Positions 36,372 through 46,593 of a DNA stretch of 64,000 bases are shown here, in pieces. Origin of the DNA: Alkalicoccobacillus plakortidis (GTDB lineage Bacteria > Bacillota > Bacilli > Bacillales > Bacillaceae_D); contig NZ_JAMQJY010000005.1 of the NCBI RefSeq assembly GCF_023703085.1, positions 62,001 through 126,000 of the forward strand, written 5' to 3'. Within the stretch, counting starts at the first letter, position 1; every line of letters begins with the position of its first letter. Position numbers and translations under genes: made by a program. Below the pieces are notes generated by a model that saw only the letters and a program-made list of their open reading frames with translations, ran no database searches and had not been told where the DNA came from.

Positions 36372-37121
36372 TTATCGACTTCCTAAAGGAGTACGTTTGC
36401 GGTGCACCTCATACATAAGTAAACTTGCAGCAACAGATGCATTTAGTGAGGTAACCTTACCGACCATAGGAATATAGACAAGAAAATCACACTTCTCTTT
36501 AACAAGACGGCTCATTCCTTTTCCTTCACTGCCTATAACAAGCCCTAGTGACATATCAAAGGATGCGCCACGATAATCTTCACTTGCAGAGGCATCTGTG
36601 CCTGCAAACCACACCCCGCGCTTCTTCAACTCGTCCATCGTACGTGCGATATTTGTAACCCTAACAACCGGTACGTATTCAATTGCCCCTGTAGACGCCT
36701 TAGCAACGGTCTGGGTCAGACCAACTGCACGTCGCTTCGGAATAATCACTCCGTGTGCACCTGATGCATCCGCAGTACGCAGGATCGAACCAAGGTTATG
36801 TGGATCTTCAATCTCATCTAGTACCAAGAAAAACGGTTCCTCATTTTTTGCTGCTGCACGCTCAAAGATATCATCAATCTCTGCATACTCATACGCTGCA
36901 ACTGACGCCACAACGCCTTGATGATTCTCACTACCAAGTAACGACTCCAGCTTCTTTTTAGGTGCAGTCTGGACAAGTATATTCTTTTCCTTCGCCACTT
37001 GAATAACCTTACTCATTGACCCTTTTTGTGAGCCCTCCGCAATCCAAATTTTATGAATCGCATGACCAGATCGGAGCGCTTCTAAAATGGGATTCTTCCC
37101 TGCAATAAACTCATCACTCAT
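36372..37121 (-). CDS. rlmB: 23S rRNA 2'-O-methyltransferase RlmB (YacO, SpoU family)
   Basis: A SPOUT methyltransferase expected to methylate a guanosine of 23S rRNA (G2251 in E. coli numbering, by homology). The product is 249 residues starting [20 protein letters not shown] at 37121 behind GGAGGGG. The N-terminal substrate domain is followed by the knot motifs IEDPHNLGSILRTADASG, GLVIGSEGKGMSRLV and IPMVGKVTSLNASVAASLL. It overlaps mrnC by eight bases. Confidence 0.95.
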   Translation of the reverse strand: MSDEFIAGKNPILEALRSGHAIHKIWIAEGSQKGSMSKVIQVAKEKNILVQTAPKKKLESLLGSENHQGVVASVAAYEYAEIDDIFERAAAKNEEPFFLVLDEIEDPHNLGSILRTADASGAHGVIIPKRRAVGLTQTVAKASTGAIEYVPVVRVTNIARTMDELKKRGVWFAGTDASASEDYRGASFDMSLGLVIGSEGKGMSRLVKEKCDFLVYIPMVGKVTSLNASVAASLLMYEVHRKRTPLGSR

Positions 37122-37557
37122 GATTTTGTGCCCCTCCTTCAGTTCCTTCTTGTTTATTCTCAAATTCGCCTAAAGCCATTTGAATAATCTCATCTAACCG
37201 GTTTGATTCGTTTGAAACATATAAATACCCAAGTAAAGCCTCAAAGCCTGTGGAATAACGATAGGTCGTCACATTTGTATTTTTTGGCACAGAACCGGAC
37301 TTGGCATTACGTCCTCGCTTAATGACCATCATCTCCTGCTCTGTAAACACGCCATTCTCTTCCAAGCGATGCACCATCTCCGCCTGTGCCTTAGCTGACA
37401 CATATTGTGTCGCCTCCACATGCAGTGCATGAGGTTTTACTTTGCCCTTCGCTAACAGGTAATACCGCACGTACATATCCAGTACCGCATCACCCATATA
37501 AGCAAGAGCCAAACCATTTAATTGCTTTAAATCCGTTGTTGGTTTAATAATTTTCAT
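37114..37557 (-). CDS. mrnC: Mini-ribonuclease III
   Basis: Mini-III is an RNase III domain without a double-stranded RNA-binding domain; in B. subtilis it trims the 23S rRNA ends. The product is 147 residues, starting [20 protein letters not shown] at 37557; the ATG overlaps the cysS stop as ATGA. The catalytic acid region [18 protein letters not shown] and the second acidic stretch [15 protein letters not shown] are present. Confidence 0.95.
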   Translation of the reverse strand: MKIIKPTTDLKQLNGLALAYMGDAVLDMYVRYYLLAKGKVKPHALHVEATQYVSAKAQAEMVHRLEENGVFTEQEMMVIKRGRNAKSGSVPKNTNVTTYRYSTGFEALLGYLYVSNESNRLDEIIQMALGEFENKQEGTEGGAQNHE

Positions 37558-38960
37558 GCGCGAGCTTCTCTCTTCCAACGTACCCCCTGAGGCGTATCTT
37601 CAAGCAATATACCTTGAGCTTTTAGCTGATCTCGGATGTCATCTGCTTCTTGAAAATTCCGTTCGACCCGTGCTTGGTTACGTTTTTCAATGAGTTGATC
37701 AACTTCTGCATCCAGTAGCTCTGTTTCCTGGTGAAGCTCAAGTCCAAGCACTGCTCCAAGCTCATCAAATAATGTGATAAATGCTTCTAAAACAGCCTTA
37801 GATGTTTGACGTTCACGACTGTAAATATTCGCTTCCTTTGCAGCATCAAATAATACGGAAATTCCGTTTGCGCTATTAAAATCATCATCCATTTCTGCAA
37901 TAAAACGTGTGCGTAGCTCTGCAACTTTGTCTAACCAACCTGCCTGCTCTCCGAAGTCAGCCGAGTCGTTTAACCTATGCTTCATTGAGGCAAGAGCTGT
38001 TTTAATTCGTTCCAGACCATTTTTTGCTCCTTCAAGTAGTTCAGAGCTGAAATTAATTGGGCTGCGGTAATGAGCCGTCAGCATAAAGAAACGAACAACT
38101 TCTGGTGAATGCTGTCGAATAATATCATGAGCTAAAACAAAATTCCCGAGTGATTTTGACATCTTTTCATTATCAATATTAATGAAGCCATTATGCATCC
38201 AATAGTTCGCCATTTGCTTATCTGTCAAGGCTTCCGACTGTGCAATCTCATTCTCGTGGTGTGGAAACGCAAGATCTCGTCCACCTGCATGAATATCTAT
38301 GGTATCCCCTAAATATTTTTTTACCATAGCCGAACATTCAATATGCCAGCCTGGTCGACCATTACCCCAAGGGCTCTCCCATGAGATTTCACCTTCTTTA
38401 GCAGCCTTCCATAGAACAAAATCAAGTGGGTCTTCTTTTCGTTCATCTACTTCAATTCTTGATCCACTTTTTAAATCATCAATTGATTGTGAGGAAAGCT
38501 TCCCATAATCTTTGAATTTTCTAGTTCGGAAATAAACATCTCCACCAGAGGCATATGCATAGCCTTTTTTCTCAAGCACTTCAATAAACTCCACTATGTC
38601 TGGAATGGTCTCTGTCACTCTTGGGTGTTTATCAGCTGGTTTTACTCCTAGTGCACATGTATCTTGATGATAAGCTTCAATAAAACGATTGGCTACATCA
38701 AACACATCTTCGCCTAATTCATTAGCTGCACGAATAATTTTGTCATCTACATCTGTAAAGTTAGAAACAAATAACACTTCATATCCGCGATACTCTAGGT
38801 ATCTGCGCACCATATCATAGACAATTGGCGGACGGGCGTTTCCAATGTGAATATAATTGTAGACTGTTGGTCCACATACATACATCTTAACCTTACCTTG
38901 CTCAATCGGAACAAAGGGCTCTTTTTTCATGGTTAAGCTATTTAAAATCTGAATCGCCAT
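37554..38960 (-). CDS. cysS: Cysteinyl-tRNA synthetase
   Basis: Class I synthetase charging tRNA-Cys. The product is 468 residues. It has HIGH as [11 protein letters not shown], the zinc ligands in [20 protein letters not shown] and [11 protein letters not shown], and the KMSKS loop [10 protein letters not shown]. It lies 48 bases after cysE and overlaps mrnC by four bases, so one operon supplies both cysteine precursor synthesis and cysteine charging. Confidence 0.98.
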   Translation of the reverse strand: MAIQILNSLTMKKEPFVPIEQGKVKMYVCGPTVYNYIHIGNARPPIVYDMVRRYLEYRGYEVLFVSNFTDVDDKIIRAANELGEDVFDVANRFIEAYHQDTCALGVKPADKHPRVTETIPDIVEFIEVLEKKGYAYASGGDVYFRTRKFKDYGKLSSQSIDDLKSGSRIEVDERKEDPLDFVLWKAAKEGEISWESPWGNGRPGWHIECSAMVKKYLGDTIDIHAGGRDLAFPHHENEIAQSEALTDKQMANYWMHNGFINIDNEKMSKSLGNFVLAHDIIRQHSPEVVRFFMLTAHYRSPINFSSELLEGAKNGLERIKTALASMKHRLNDSADFGEQAGWLDKVAELRTRFIAEMDDDFNSANGISVLFDAAKEANIYSRERQTSKAVLEAFITLFDELGAVLGLELHQETELLDAEVDQLIEKRNQARVERNFQEADDIRDQLKAQGILLEDTPQGVRWKREARA

Positions 38961-39008
38961 ACAATCTTCTCCCTTGGTTTTGTTGTTCTCTTAGCATAAT
39001 CAGCTTAC

Positions 39009-39662
39009 CTATTTATCGTGACGTATTTTCTGATTGTAAAGCTCTTTTTTTAATTTAGCCAATTCGTCTTCTAATTGTTTAAATTTATCTGCAACTGGGT
39101 CAGGTAGAATATGATGATCTAGTTCATGGTCTACTTTACATCCATTCTTCACGACAATCCGGCCCGGTATTCCTACAACCGTTGAATTAGGAGGTACTTC
39201 CTTCAACACAACAGAACCAGCGCCGATTCTTGAATACTCTCCAATTGTAAACGATCCAAGGACCTTTGCTCCACTTGAAATCATGACCCCGTCGCGCACC
39301 GTTGGATGCCTTTTTCCTTTTTCCTTACCTGTTCCACCAAGTGTTACATTTTGATAGATCGTCACATTATCACCGATCTCACAGGTTTCACCAATCACAA
39401 CACCCATACCATGATCTATAAATAAACGTTGTCCAATGACCGCTGCCGGGTGAATCTCGATGCCGGTAAAAAAGCGGCTAAATTGGGCAAGTAGCTTTGC
39501 TAGAAAATAGAGCTTCCATTTCCAAAATCCATGAGCCAATCGATGCGCCCAAATTGCATGAACACCTGAATACGTAAAAATGACTTCCATTCGACTTCGT
39601 GCTGCTGGATCCTGACTGAACACAACATCCACATCATTGATTAACGTTTTAAAAATCCCCAT
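39009..39662 (-). CDS. cysE: Serine O-acetyltransferase
   Basis: CysE makes O-acetylserine from serine and acetyl-CoA, the first step of cysteine synthesis. The product is 217 residues, starting MGIFKTLINDVDVVFSQDPA at 39662 behind GGGGGGAG. The C-terminal left-handed beta-helix is visible as hexapeptide-like repeats (IHPAAVIGQRLFIDHGMGVV, IGETCEIGDNVTIYQNVTLG). The catalytic His is in the DHGMGVVIGE region. Expression should depend on the T-box upstream. Confidence 0.97.
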   Translation of the reverse strand: MGIFKTLINDVDVVFSQDPAARSRMEVIFTYSGVHAIWAHRLAHGFWKWKLYFLAKLLAQFSRFFTGIEIHPAAVIGQRLFIDHGMGVVIGETCEIGDNVTIYQNVTLGGTGKEKGKRHPTVRDGVMISSGAKVLGSFTIGEYSRIGAGSVVLKEVPPNSTVVGIPGRIVVKNGCKVDHELDHHILPDPVADKFKQLEDELAKLKKELYNQKIRHDK

Positions 39663-39684
39663 ACCTACACTCCCCCCTTTCCTC

Positions 39685-39955
39685 AATAAAAAAAGCCTCT
39701 GTACATCTATGATGTACAGAGGCGCAGACAGCACGGTTCCACTCTGTTTTTTTGATAACAATTAACTGCTATCAAACTTTATGAGCGTGTAACGGCGCAA
39801 TCCGCTTTTCCCTACTAAAGGTCGTCCTGGTTCAGAAAAAGTCTCATGGGTGCATGTTCAACCGATTCCGTTACGTCGCTCTCAGCAAATGCGACGTTCT
39901 CTGGGTACCGAATCTAAGGTTGCCCTTCCCAATCAACAAGATGTGTATATGCAAT
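39685..39955 (-). promoter_or_regulatory. T-box leader of cysE-cysS, probably cysteine-specific
   Basis: The T-box sequence GTGGAACCGTG (39731-39742 region) precedes a strong terminator, GCCTCTGTACATC/GATGTACAGAGGC followed by TTTTTTT (39688-39723). Stem I starts just after the gltX stop. A candidate specifier TGC followed by A lies at 39852-39854 (context GAACATGCACCC), which would read tRNA-Cys and fits the genes controlled. Uncharged tRNA would disrupt the terminator. Confidence 0.9.
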
Positions 39956-39957
39956 TA

Positions 39958-41424
39958 TTATCCGTTTAATGAAGCTGCTTGTGATAAACGAGCAGAAATC
40001 GTTGCTTTGCCCAATAATTCAATCGTATCAGGCAACTCAGGACCATGCGTTTGTCCAGTTGCAGCAACACGTATTGGCATAAATAGTTTCTTACCTTTAT
40101 GTCCTGTTGCTTTTTGTGTTGCTTTAATGGCAGCTTTAATTTGTGGAGCTGAAAAATCCTCTAAAGAATCCAACTCACTAACAAAGTGATTCAGAACCTC
40201 AGGCACTTGCTCTTCATTTAATACAGCCTTTGCTTCCTCATTATACTCAATTTCCTGCTTAAAGAACAGTTCTGTTAGCTCTACGATTTCAGCGCCATAA
40301 TGAAGCTGTTCTTGATACATCCCAATGAGCTTACCTGCCCACTCTTTGCGCGTTTCGTCTAGATCCTCTTCAAGACGACCAGCTTTAATTAAATGAGGTA
40401 AAGCTAGATCAATGACTTTTTCCAAAGGAGCGGCTTGAATGTATTGGTTATTCATCCATGCCAACTTATCTGTATCAAATACAGCCGGAGCTTTTGAAAC
40501 ACGTTCTAAGCTGAACTGCTCAGATAATTCATCCAGTGTAAAAATCTCTTCTTCTCCTACTGGTGACCAACCGAGCAACGCAAGGAAGTTCACAAGCGCT
40601 TCAGGTAGGTAACCAAGCTCTTGGTATTGTTCTACAAACTGAATGATGGATTCATCACGCTTACTCATTTTTTGACGGTCTGGATTTAAGATAAGCGAAG
40701 CATGGGCAAATCTAGGCTTTGTCCAACCGAATGCTTCAAATACCAACGCCTGACGTGGAGTATTAGATAGATGCTCTTCCGCACGAATTACATGCGAAAT
40801 TTTCATCAAATAATCATCAATGACAACCGCAAAGTTGTACATAGGAACGCCGTCTGTACGAGAGATAACAAAGTCACCAATGCCATCTGTTTCAAATGAT
40901 ACATCTCCACGGACCGAGTCTTCAATCTTCACAACTTGGCCTTGCGGAACACGGAAACGAACAACTGGCTTAAGCCCCTTATTTTCGTATGCCTGACGCT
41001 GTTCCGGTGTTAAGTCACGATCACGTCCACTATACTTAGGTGCCTCACCACGTGCTAATTGAGCAGCACGCTCCGCTTCAAGCTCTTCTGAGGTCATATA
41101 ACAGTAGTACGCCTTTCCTTCATCAAGTAGCGTCTGAACGTATTCCTTGTAGATATCAACACGTTCCATACTGCTGTAAGGTCCGTATTCTCCACCAATG
41201 TCGATACTTTCATCCCAATCCATTCCTAGCCATTTTAAGCTGTCTAGTAACTTCTCTTTTGCCTGTTCTACATTACGAGCTTGGTCTGTATCCTCAATAC
41301 GAAGGATGAATTTTCCTCCTTGATTACGTGCAAACAAATAATTAAATAATGCCGAACGTGCGCCTCCGATGTGAAGGTGACCCGTTGGACTTGGCGCAAA
41401 TCGTACTCGTACGTTGCTGCTCAT
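39958..41424 (-). CDS. gltX: Glutamyl-tRNA synthetase
   Basis: Class I synthetase that charges tRNA-Glu and, in Bacillaceae, also tRNA-Gln before amidation. The product is 488 residues from the ATG at 41424 ([20 protein letters not shown]); a TTG two codons upstream is possible, and no strong ribosome-binding site is visible for either. HIGH is in [11 protein letters not shown] and KMSKS is [10 protein letters not shown]. The C-terminal anticodon-binding region is complete to [12 protein letters not shown]. Confidence 0.97.
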   Translation of the reverse strand: MSSNVRVRFAPSPTGHLHIGGARSALFNYLFARNQGGKFILRIEDTDQARNVEQAKEKLLDSLKWLGMDWDESIDIGGEYGPYSSMERVDIYKEYVQTLLDEGKAYYCYMTSEELEAERAAQLARGEAPKYSGRDRDLTPEQRQAYENKGLKPVVRFRVPQGQVVKIEDSVRGDVSFETDGIGDFVISRTDGVPMYNFAVVIDDYLMKISHVIRAEEHLSNTPRQALVFEAFGWTKPRFAHASLILNPDRQKMSKRDESIIQFVEQYQELGYLPEALVNFLALLGWSPVGEEEIFTLDELSEQFSLERVSKAPAVFDTDKLAWMNNQYIQAAPLEKVIDLALPHLIKAGRLEEDLDETRKEWAGKLIGMYQEQLHYGAEIVELTELFFKQEIEYNEEAKAVLNEEQVPEVLNHFVSELDSLEDFSAPQIKAAIKATQKATGHKGKKLFMPIRVAATGQTHGPELPDTIELLGKATISARLSQAASLNG

Positions 41425-41514
41425 GTTCAAACACCATCCATTTCATTAATCTTCTATTAATCGTTATCTTCTGTAGTCGGCTTCTATTTTAACACCATTA
41501 GTGAAAACATTCAC

Positions 41515-41991
41515 CTATGCTTGTTCAATTAGAATAACAGCCTGTGCAGCGATTCCTTCACCACGACCGGTAAAGCCTAGTTTTTCCGTTGTTGTCGCTT
41601 TTACATTCACCTAAGTTGGATCTGCTTCTAAAAGCCGCGCAATTTGATTTCTCATATCTTCAATATGAGGCGCCATCTTGGGAAGTTGCGCCATAATAGT
41701 ACAGTCTACATTTCCAAGCTTAAATCCACGCTCTTTGACTAATGACCATACATCTTGAAGCAACACTTTTGAATCTGCATCCTTAAATTCCTCGCTAGTA
41801 TCAGGGAAATGTTTTCCGATATCCCCTTCACCAATGGCCCCCAGAGCAGCGTCTGCAATTGTATGCAAAAGCACATCTGCATCAGAATGCCCTAGTAATC
41901 CTTTCTCATATGGAATTGTAATACCTCCAATGATTAAAGGACGCCCTTCAGTTAATTGGTGAACGTCAAACCCCTGTCCGATTCGAATCAT
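41515..41991 (-). CDS. ispF: 2-C-methyl-D-erythritol 2,4-cyclodiphosphate synthase (in-frame TAG inside)
   Basis: IspF closes the cyclodiphosphate ring in the MEP pathway of isoprenoid synthesis. The product starts [20 protein letters not shown] at 41991 behind GGAG, with metal ligands in GQGFDVHQ and the conserved [18 protein letters not shown] at 41611-41613 interrupts [30 protein letters not shown]. The same frame then continues with family-conserved sequence to a stop at 41515, so the intact gene has 158 codons. The missing tail includes the highly conserved [13 protein letters not shown]. Either a base-call error or a true nonsense mutation; the gene is normally essential. Confidence 0.88.
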
Positions 41992-42681
41992 GTTCCATTC
42001 TCCTTTTTCGTAAAATTGCCTCTGCCATTAGTAGATCCTCCGGTGTTGTGATTTTCACATTGCTATAATCACCCTCCACCATAACGACCCGCGTATCCAT
42101 CCATTCCATGATGCTTGCATCGTCTGTTGCTACAAACGCCTTCTCTTCCGCTTCTTTATGAGCGTCTAATAAGGAATCGCGCCAAAAAGCTTGCGGAGTT
42201 TGAACAGACCACAATTCAGTACGATCAATTGTTTCGGCAATTTGATGATCCACCACTCGTTTAACGGTGTCTTTCATCCTCACACCAACAATGGCCGCAC
42301 CTTCTTCATTTGTGGTTTTGATAAGTTCATGGATAATCGATTTCCTAATAAACGGCCTGGCTCCATCATGTACTAACACAATCTCATCAGGTCCTTCTAA
42401 TTGCTTTAAGCCTTCATATACACTTTGCTTGGCGTTCTTCACCACCAACAGCAATCTTTTTGACCTTTTGGATGTTATAGTCACTGACAATCTCTTGCAT
42501 GGCCTCTATTTCAGATTCATTCGCAACAAGAACAATTTGCTTGCATTGCTCGTCCTCTTCAAACACTTGTAATGTGTACGCAATGAGTGGTATTTGATTT
42601 AATTCAATAAATTGCTTGTTCATTCCAACTTTCATTCGTTTACCCTGCCCAAGCAGCTGGGATCACAATACTGTACATCAT
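41966..42681 (-). CDS. ispD: 2-C-methyl-D-erythritol 4-phosphate cytidylyltransferase (frame broken twice, probable sequence error)
   Basis: IspD adds CMP to MEP in the isoprenoid pathway. Three ATGs (42684, 42681, 42678) follow GGAGAGGG; the middle one is given. Corrected, the product begins [19 protein letters not shown] with the nucleotide-binding motif AAGQGKRM. One insertion is at 42649-42654 (GCTTGGG within AAGQGK). The other is at 42427-42432 (CCAAGC on the coding strand, within GGEERQQSVYEGL). The rest is continuous ([14 protein letters not shown]) to a stop at 41966, 237 residues. The end overlaps ispF by 26 bases. Confidence 0.9.
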
Positions 42682-42781
42682 CATGCCCTCTCCAATTCTC
42701 ATACATGCATTCGTTTTATTTTAGCATGTCCATCCCAATGTTTACACACATTTAGCTGGATTAAACGATGAAATAGAAAAG

Positions 42782-42806
42782 AAAAAACGCCAGTGTCCCG
42801 GCGCTT
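42782..42806 (-). terminator. Intrinsic terminator after yacL
   Basis: AGCGCC and GGCGTT (one G-T pair) around GGGACACT, followed by TTTTT on the minus strand, 18 bases after the yacL stop. It separates radA-disA-yacL from ispD-ispF. Confidence 0.8.
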
Positions 42807-42823
42807 TTTTTATAATGAACATG

Positions 42824-43915
42824 TTAGAGTGCTTTTTCATATACCTTTGGTTTCGCAAAAATCATTCGACCTGCACTTGTTTGAAGTACACTTGTCACAA
42901 CAACATCAATTTGTTTACCGATAAACTCTCGACCGCCTTCTACAACGATCATCGTGCCATCATCTAAATACGCGACGCCTTGATGGTGTTCCTTGCCATC
43001 CTTAATCACCTGAACATTCATTTTCTCTCCAGGTAGGACTACTGGTTTGACGGCATTTGCTAAATCATTAATATTTAGTACAGCTACGCCTTGCAGCTCA
43101 CATACTTTGTTTAAGTTAAAATCATTTGTGACTACAACACCATCTGAGATCTTTGCGAGCTTCACAAGCTTACTGTCAACCTCTTGAATGTCCTCAAAGT
43201 CACCGTCATAAATCTCAACATCAATTGGTAATTCTTTTTGAATTTTATTCAGAATATCCAGTCCACGTCTTCCACGATTTCGTTTAAGCGCGTCCGATGA
43301 ATCCGCAATATGCTGAAGCTCCGCTAGAACAAATTCTGGTATAACTAACGTACCTTCAAGAAAACCAGTTTTACAAATATCCGCAATCCGACCATCAATA
43401 ATCACGCTAGTATCAAGGATCTTGAGCTTTTTATGTGATTCTGTTTGTTCATCAGCTTTCTTGTCTTTTCCTCCGCCACGATTAACCAAAAACAGTTGTA
43501 CAAGCTCGTCCCGTTTTTTAAAACCAATTTGGAAACCAAAATAACCAAGAATGATTGTCACAAAGATAGGTAAAATGTTTTGCACGCCTGGAATTTGCAG
43601 TTGCGCGATTTGACTACTAATTAAATATCCTATAACCAAACCCAAAATTAATCCAAGTGTTCCTGACATGATATCTGTTAACGAAGCTTTTAAAATTCGT
43701 TCCTCAAGAACTTTCATTACATTTACAATGTAACGTGCCAACCACATTGATACAATATACATAAGTAAAATCCCAATAGCCATACCAGTAAATTCATTCT
43801 GTATCCAGGCGGGAATACTATCATTAGTAAAAAGTTGGATAAGTTCAGGAATAAATAAGAAGCCTAGAGCCCCGCCAGCTACCATTAAAAATATTTTTAC
43901 GATCCACGTCATCAT
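42824..43915 (-). CDS. yacL: Membrane PIN-TRAM domain protein YacL
   Basis: A 363-residue integral membrane protein. Four hydrophobic segments occupy the N-terminal third (for example [18 protein letters not shown] and [15 protein letters not shown]). A PIN nuclease-like domain follows ([40 protein letters not shown]), then a C-terminal TRAM domain ([19 protein letters not shown]). The start is the ATG at 43915 behind GGAGGTG; an earlier ATG at 43948 overlaps that site. The cellular role is not established; an RNA-binding or RNA-cutting function at the membrane is inferred from the domains. Confidence 0.92.
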   Translation of the reverse strand: MMTWIVKIFLMVAGGALGFLFIPELIQLFTNDSIPAWIQNEFTGMAIGILLMYIVSMWLARYIVNVMKVLEERILKASLTDIMSGTLGLILGLVIGYLISSQIAQLQIPGVQNILPIFVTIILGYFGFQIGFKKRDELVQLFLVNRGGGKDKKADEQTESHKKLKILDTSVIIDGRIADICKTGFLEGTLVIPEFVLAELQHIADSSDALKRNRGRRGLDILNKIQKELPIDVEIYDGDFEDIQEVDSKLVKLAKISDGVVVTNDFNLNKVCELQGVAVLNINDLANAVKPVVLPGEKMNVQVIKDGKEHHQGVAYLDDGTMIVVEGGREFIGKQIDVVVTSVLQTSAGRMIFAKPKVYEKAL

Positions 43916-44042
43916 AACGGTCCACCTCCTTCTAGCTATTATAGACAAGATTTAGGAATCAAAACCTAGTAAACTGGAATTTTACACAAGACATCCATAA
44001 AACAACATTTTTAAGACTTAAAAATATAACCGATTGTCACAA

Positions 44043-45115
44043 TTACAGATGACGATCAATAAAAAGTTGCTCCTGAATTCGGTTTAAGCCGTTCTTAATC
44101 ATCTTCGCTCTTGCCTCTCCAATACCATCTACTTCATCCAATTTATCTGTATCTGCTAGCACGATATTGGACAAAAATTCATACTCGTTAATTAGATTTT
44201 CAATGATTTGTGATGGCAGCCTAGGAATACGATGCAGAATTCTGTATCCTCGTGGCGAAACCACAAACTCAGTGAGATTCACATTTTTTGGGTAGCCAAG
44301 TGCCTTTATAATGGCAGGTTCGTCTAATAAATCTTCCGTTTGTAGGTCGGTAAGATCCTTCAGAGTCTTTGATACATCTTGCTTACTGTCTTTCACATAA
44401 TCCTTTAACAAAAAGGCAGCTTCCTTCTCTGTGTCTGAGACAAGCTCTTTTAATTGCATCGTAATCAAACGACCTTCGTCTCCAAGTTCATTGATGTAGT
44501 TCAGAATCTCTCGTTGATTCTGAGCACCATTTGTACTCTGTGTACAACTTGAGTAACTTCAGAAAGAGTGACGAGTTCCTCGAATTCCAGTGCCCCAAGG
44601 TTTGTAATGGATTGCTCCAAAACAGATTTGTACTTTTCAAGCGTTTGAATAGCTTGATTCGCTTTTGTTAAGATGACGCCGATATCCTTTAAGGAATAAC
44701 GAAATTCTCCCTGATAAAGGGTAATAACATTTCGACGTTGTGAAATGGAGATGGTTAGCTGATTCGTCTGCTTTGCCACACGTTCAGCTGTGCGATGACG
44801 AATGCCTGTTTCATTTGAGCTAATGCCATTATTTGGAACTAGCTGAGTGTTGGCATAAAGGATCTTTTTGCCGTCATCACTTAAAATAATAGCTCCATCC
44901 ATTTTAGCTAGCTCATATAAATATGCCGGAGAAAATGGACAATTGATATGGAATCCTCCGTCTACAATTTGTTTCATATCATCCGGATATCCTAGAACAA
45001 TTAATCCACCTGTATTCGCGCGAAGTACATTATCAATCCCAGCCCGTAAAGGTGTTCCAGGTGCCACTAACTTTAATAGATTTTGTATAAATTCATTTCT
45101 GTTTTGTTCATCCAT
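44043..45115 (-). CDS. disA: Diadenylate cyclase / DNA-integrity scanning protein DisA (one base apparently missing)
   Basis: DisA makes cyclic di-AMP and scans chromosomes for branched DNA. It starts [20 protein letters not shown] at 45115. The cyclase motifs are [14 protein letters not shown] (DGA) and [15 protein letters not shown] (RHR). The C-terminal helix-hairpin-helix is [19 protein letters not shown]. The frame stops early at INERF; adding one G near 44507-44513 (GAGAG to GAGGAG) restores [20 protein letters not shown] and a 357-residue protein. Unlike the other broken genes this is a deletion, not the CCAAGC insertion. It lies five bases after radA. Confidence 0.92.
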
Positions 45116-45120
45116 TTTAA

Positions 45121-46494
45121 CTACCCCCCAAGAACAACTTCTATCGCCTTCTCCAAGGTTGGCACGCCTATGACTTCAATGCCAGGCGGTACAGTCCATC
45201 CTCCAAGATTTTTTTCCGGAATAATAACACGTTTGAATCCTAGCTTAGCTGCTTCATTCACTCGTTGATCAATCCGTGACACTCGGCGAATTTCACCTGT
45301 TAACCCAACCTCACCAATCGCCGCATCCATTGATTGTGTTGGTTTATCTTTAAAACTTGACGCGATACTTAACGCAATCGCTAAATCAATTGCCGGCTCA
45401 TCTAGCTTCACTCCACCAGCAACCTTTAGATAGGCATCTTGATTTTGTAATAACAATCCTACACGTTTTTCAAGCACCGCCATCAATAAGGATACTCGGT
45501 TGTGATCCATACCCGTTGCCATACGCCTAGGGTTTCCATAACCAGCAGGAGATATAAGCGCCTGTAATTCTACTAACACGGGTCTTGTGCCCTCCATCGA
45601 AGCTACAACAACCGACCCTGATGCCCCTTGTGATCGTTCTTCAAGGAAAATCTCTGAAGGATTTAACACTTCTTCTAATCCTGCTTCCTTCATTTCAAAG
45701 ATTCCCATTTCATTTGTTGACCCAAAACGGTTTTTCACAGCCCGTAAAATACGATAAGTATGATGACGTTCCCCTTCAAAATAGAGGACTGAGTCTACCA
45801 TATGCTCAAGTAGCTTGGGTCCTGCAATTGAACCTTGTTTTGTTACATGTCCAACAATAAAAATAGCAATTCCTTTTGTCTTGGCAATTTTCATAAAAGC
45901 CGCAGTACACTCACGTACCTGTGCGACACTACCTGGTGCTGAGGTGATATCATCTTGATATACCGTTTGAATAGAATCAATGATGACTAATGAAGGCTCC
46001 ACTTCTTCAATAGCGTGCTGGATAAACTGTAGATCTGTCTCAGCAAGTACGTATAACTCTGGTGAAATCATACCTAATCGATCTGCCCGTAGCTTCGTTT
46101 GTTTAATCGATTCCTCACCGGATATATATAGCACCTTCTCGTTTTTCGCAGCAAGTTTAGCAGAAAGCTGAAGAAGCAGCGTTGATTTTCCTATACCTGG
46201 ATCCCCACCAACTAAAACAAGAGAACCCGGTACAATCCCTCCACCAAGCACTCGATTTAACTCCTGAATGGTTGTATCAATACGAGGCTCACGGTCTCCT
46301 ACAACCTTGGAGAGCGGCTGAGGTTTAGTGGTAGTAGTTGAAGAGGTCACATAACTTCTGCTGGATTGTTTAGCAACTGCCTCCATCTCTTCCACCATCG
46401 TATTCCATTCCTGGCATCCAGGGCACTTACCCATCCATTTTGCCGATTCATACCCACAATCCTGGCATACAAACTTGGTCTTTTTCTTCGCCAT
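45121..46494 (-). CDS. radA: DNA repair protein RadA (Sms)
   Basis: RadA is a RecA-like ATPase that aids recombination branch migration. The product is 457 residues. The N-terminal zinc finger is [18 protein letters not shown], Walker A is [10 protein letters not shown], the family motif KNRFG is present in [13 protein letters not shown], and the C-terminal part resembles Lon protease ([19 protein letters not shown]). It follows the clpC terminator and is followed at once by disA, the usual pairing. Confidence 0.97.
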   Translation of the reverse strand: MAKKKTKFVCQDCGYESAKWMGKCPGCQEWNTMVEEMEAVAKQSSRSYVTSSTTTTKPQPLSKVVGDREPRIDTTIQELNRVLGGGIVPGSLVLVGGDPGIGKSTLLLQLSAKLAAKNEKVLYISGEESIKQTKLRADRLGMISPELYVLAETDLQFIQHAIEEVEPSLVIIDSIQTVYQDDITSAPGSVAQVRECTAAFMKIAKTKGIAIFIVGHVTKQGSIAGPKLLEHMVDSVLYFEGERHHTYRILRAVKNRFGSTNEMGIFEMKEAGLEEVLNPSEIFLEERSQGASGSVVVASMEGTRPVLVELQALISPAGYGNPRRMATGMDHNRVSLLMAVLEKRVGLLLQNQDAYLKVAGGVKLDEPAIDLAIALSIASSFKDKPTQSMDAAIGEVGLTGEIRRVSRIDQRVNEAAKLGFKRVIIPEKNLGGWTVPPGIEVIGVPTLEKAIEVVLGG

Positions 46495-46520
46495 TCATTT
46501 TCCTCCAAGACACTCCAATT

Positions 46521-46557
46521 AAAAATAAAGACCAGGAGCCATTCAAACTCCCGGTCT
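46521..46557 (-). terminator. Intrinsic terminator of the ctsR-clpC operon
   Basis: The minus strand has AGACCGGGAG, a nine-base loop and CTCCTGGTCT (one mismatch), then TTATTTTT. It lies about 40 bases after the clpC stop and before radA. Confidence 0.8.
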
Positions 46558-46593
46558 GTTGTTAAACAACTAAATCAAACGCATCTTAAACCA

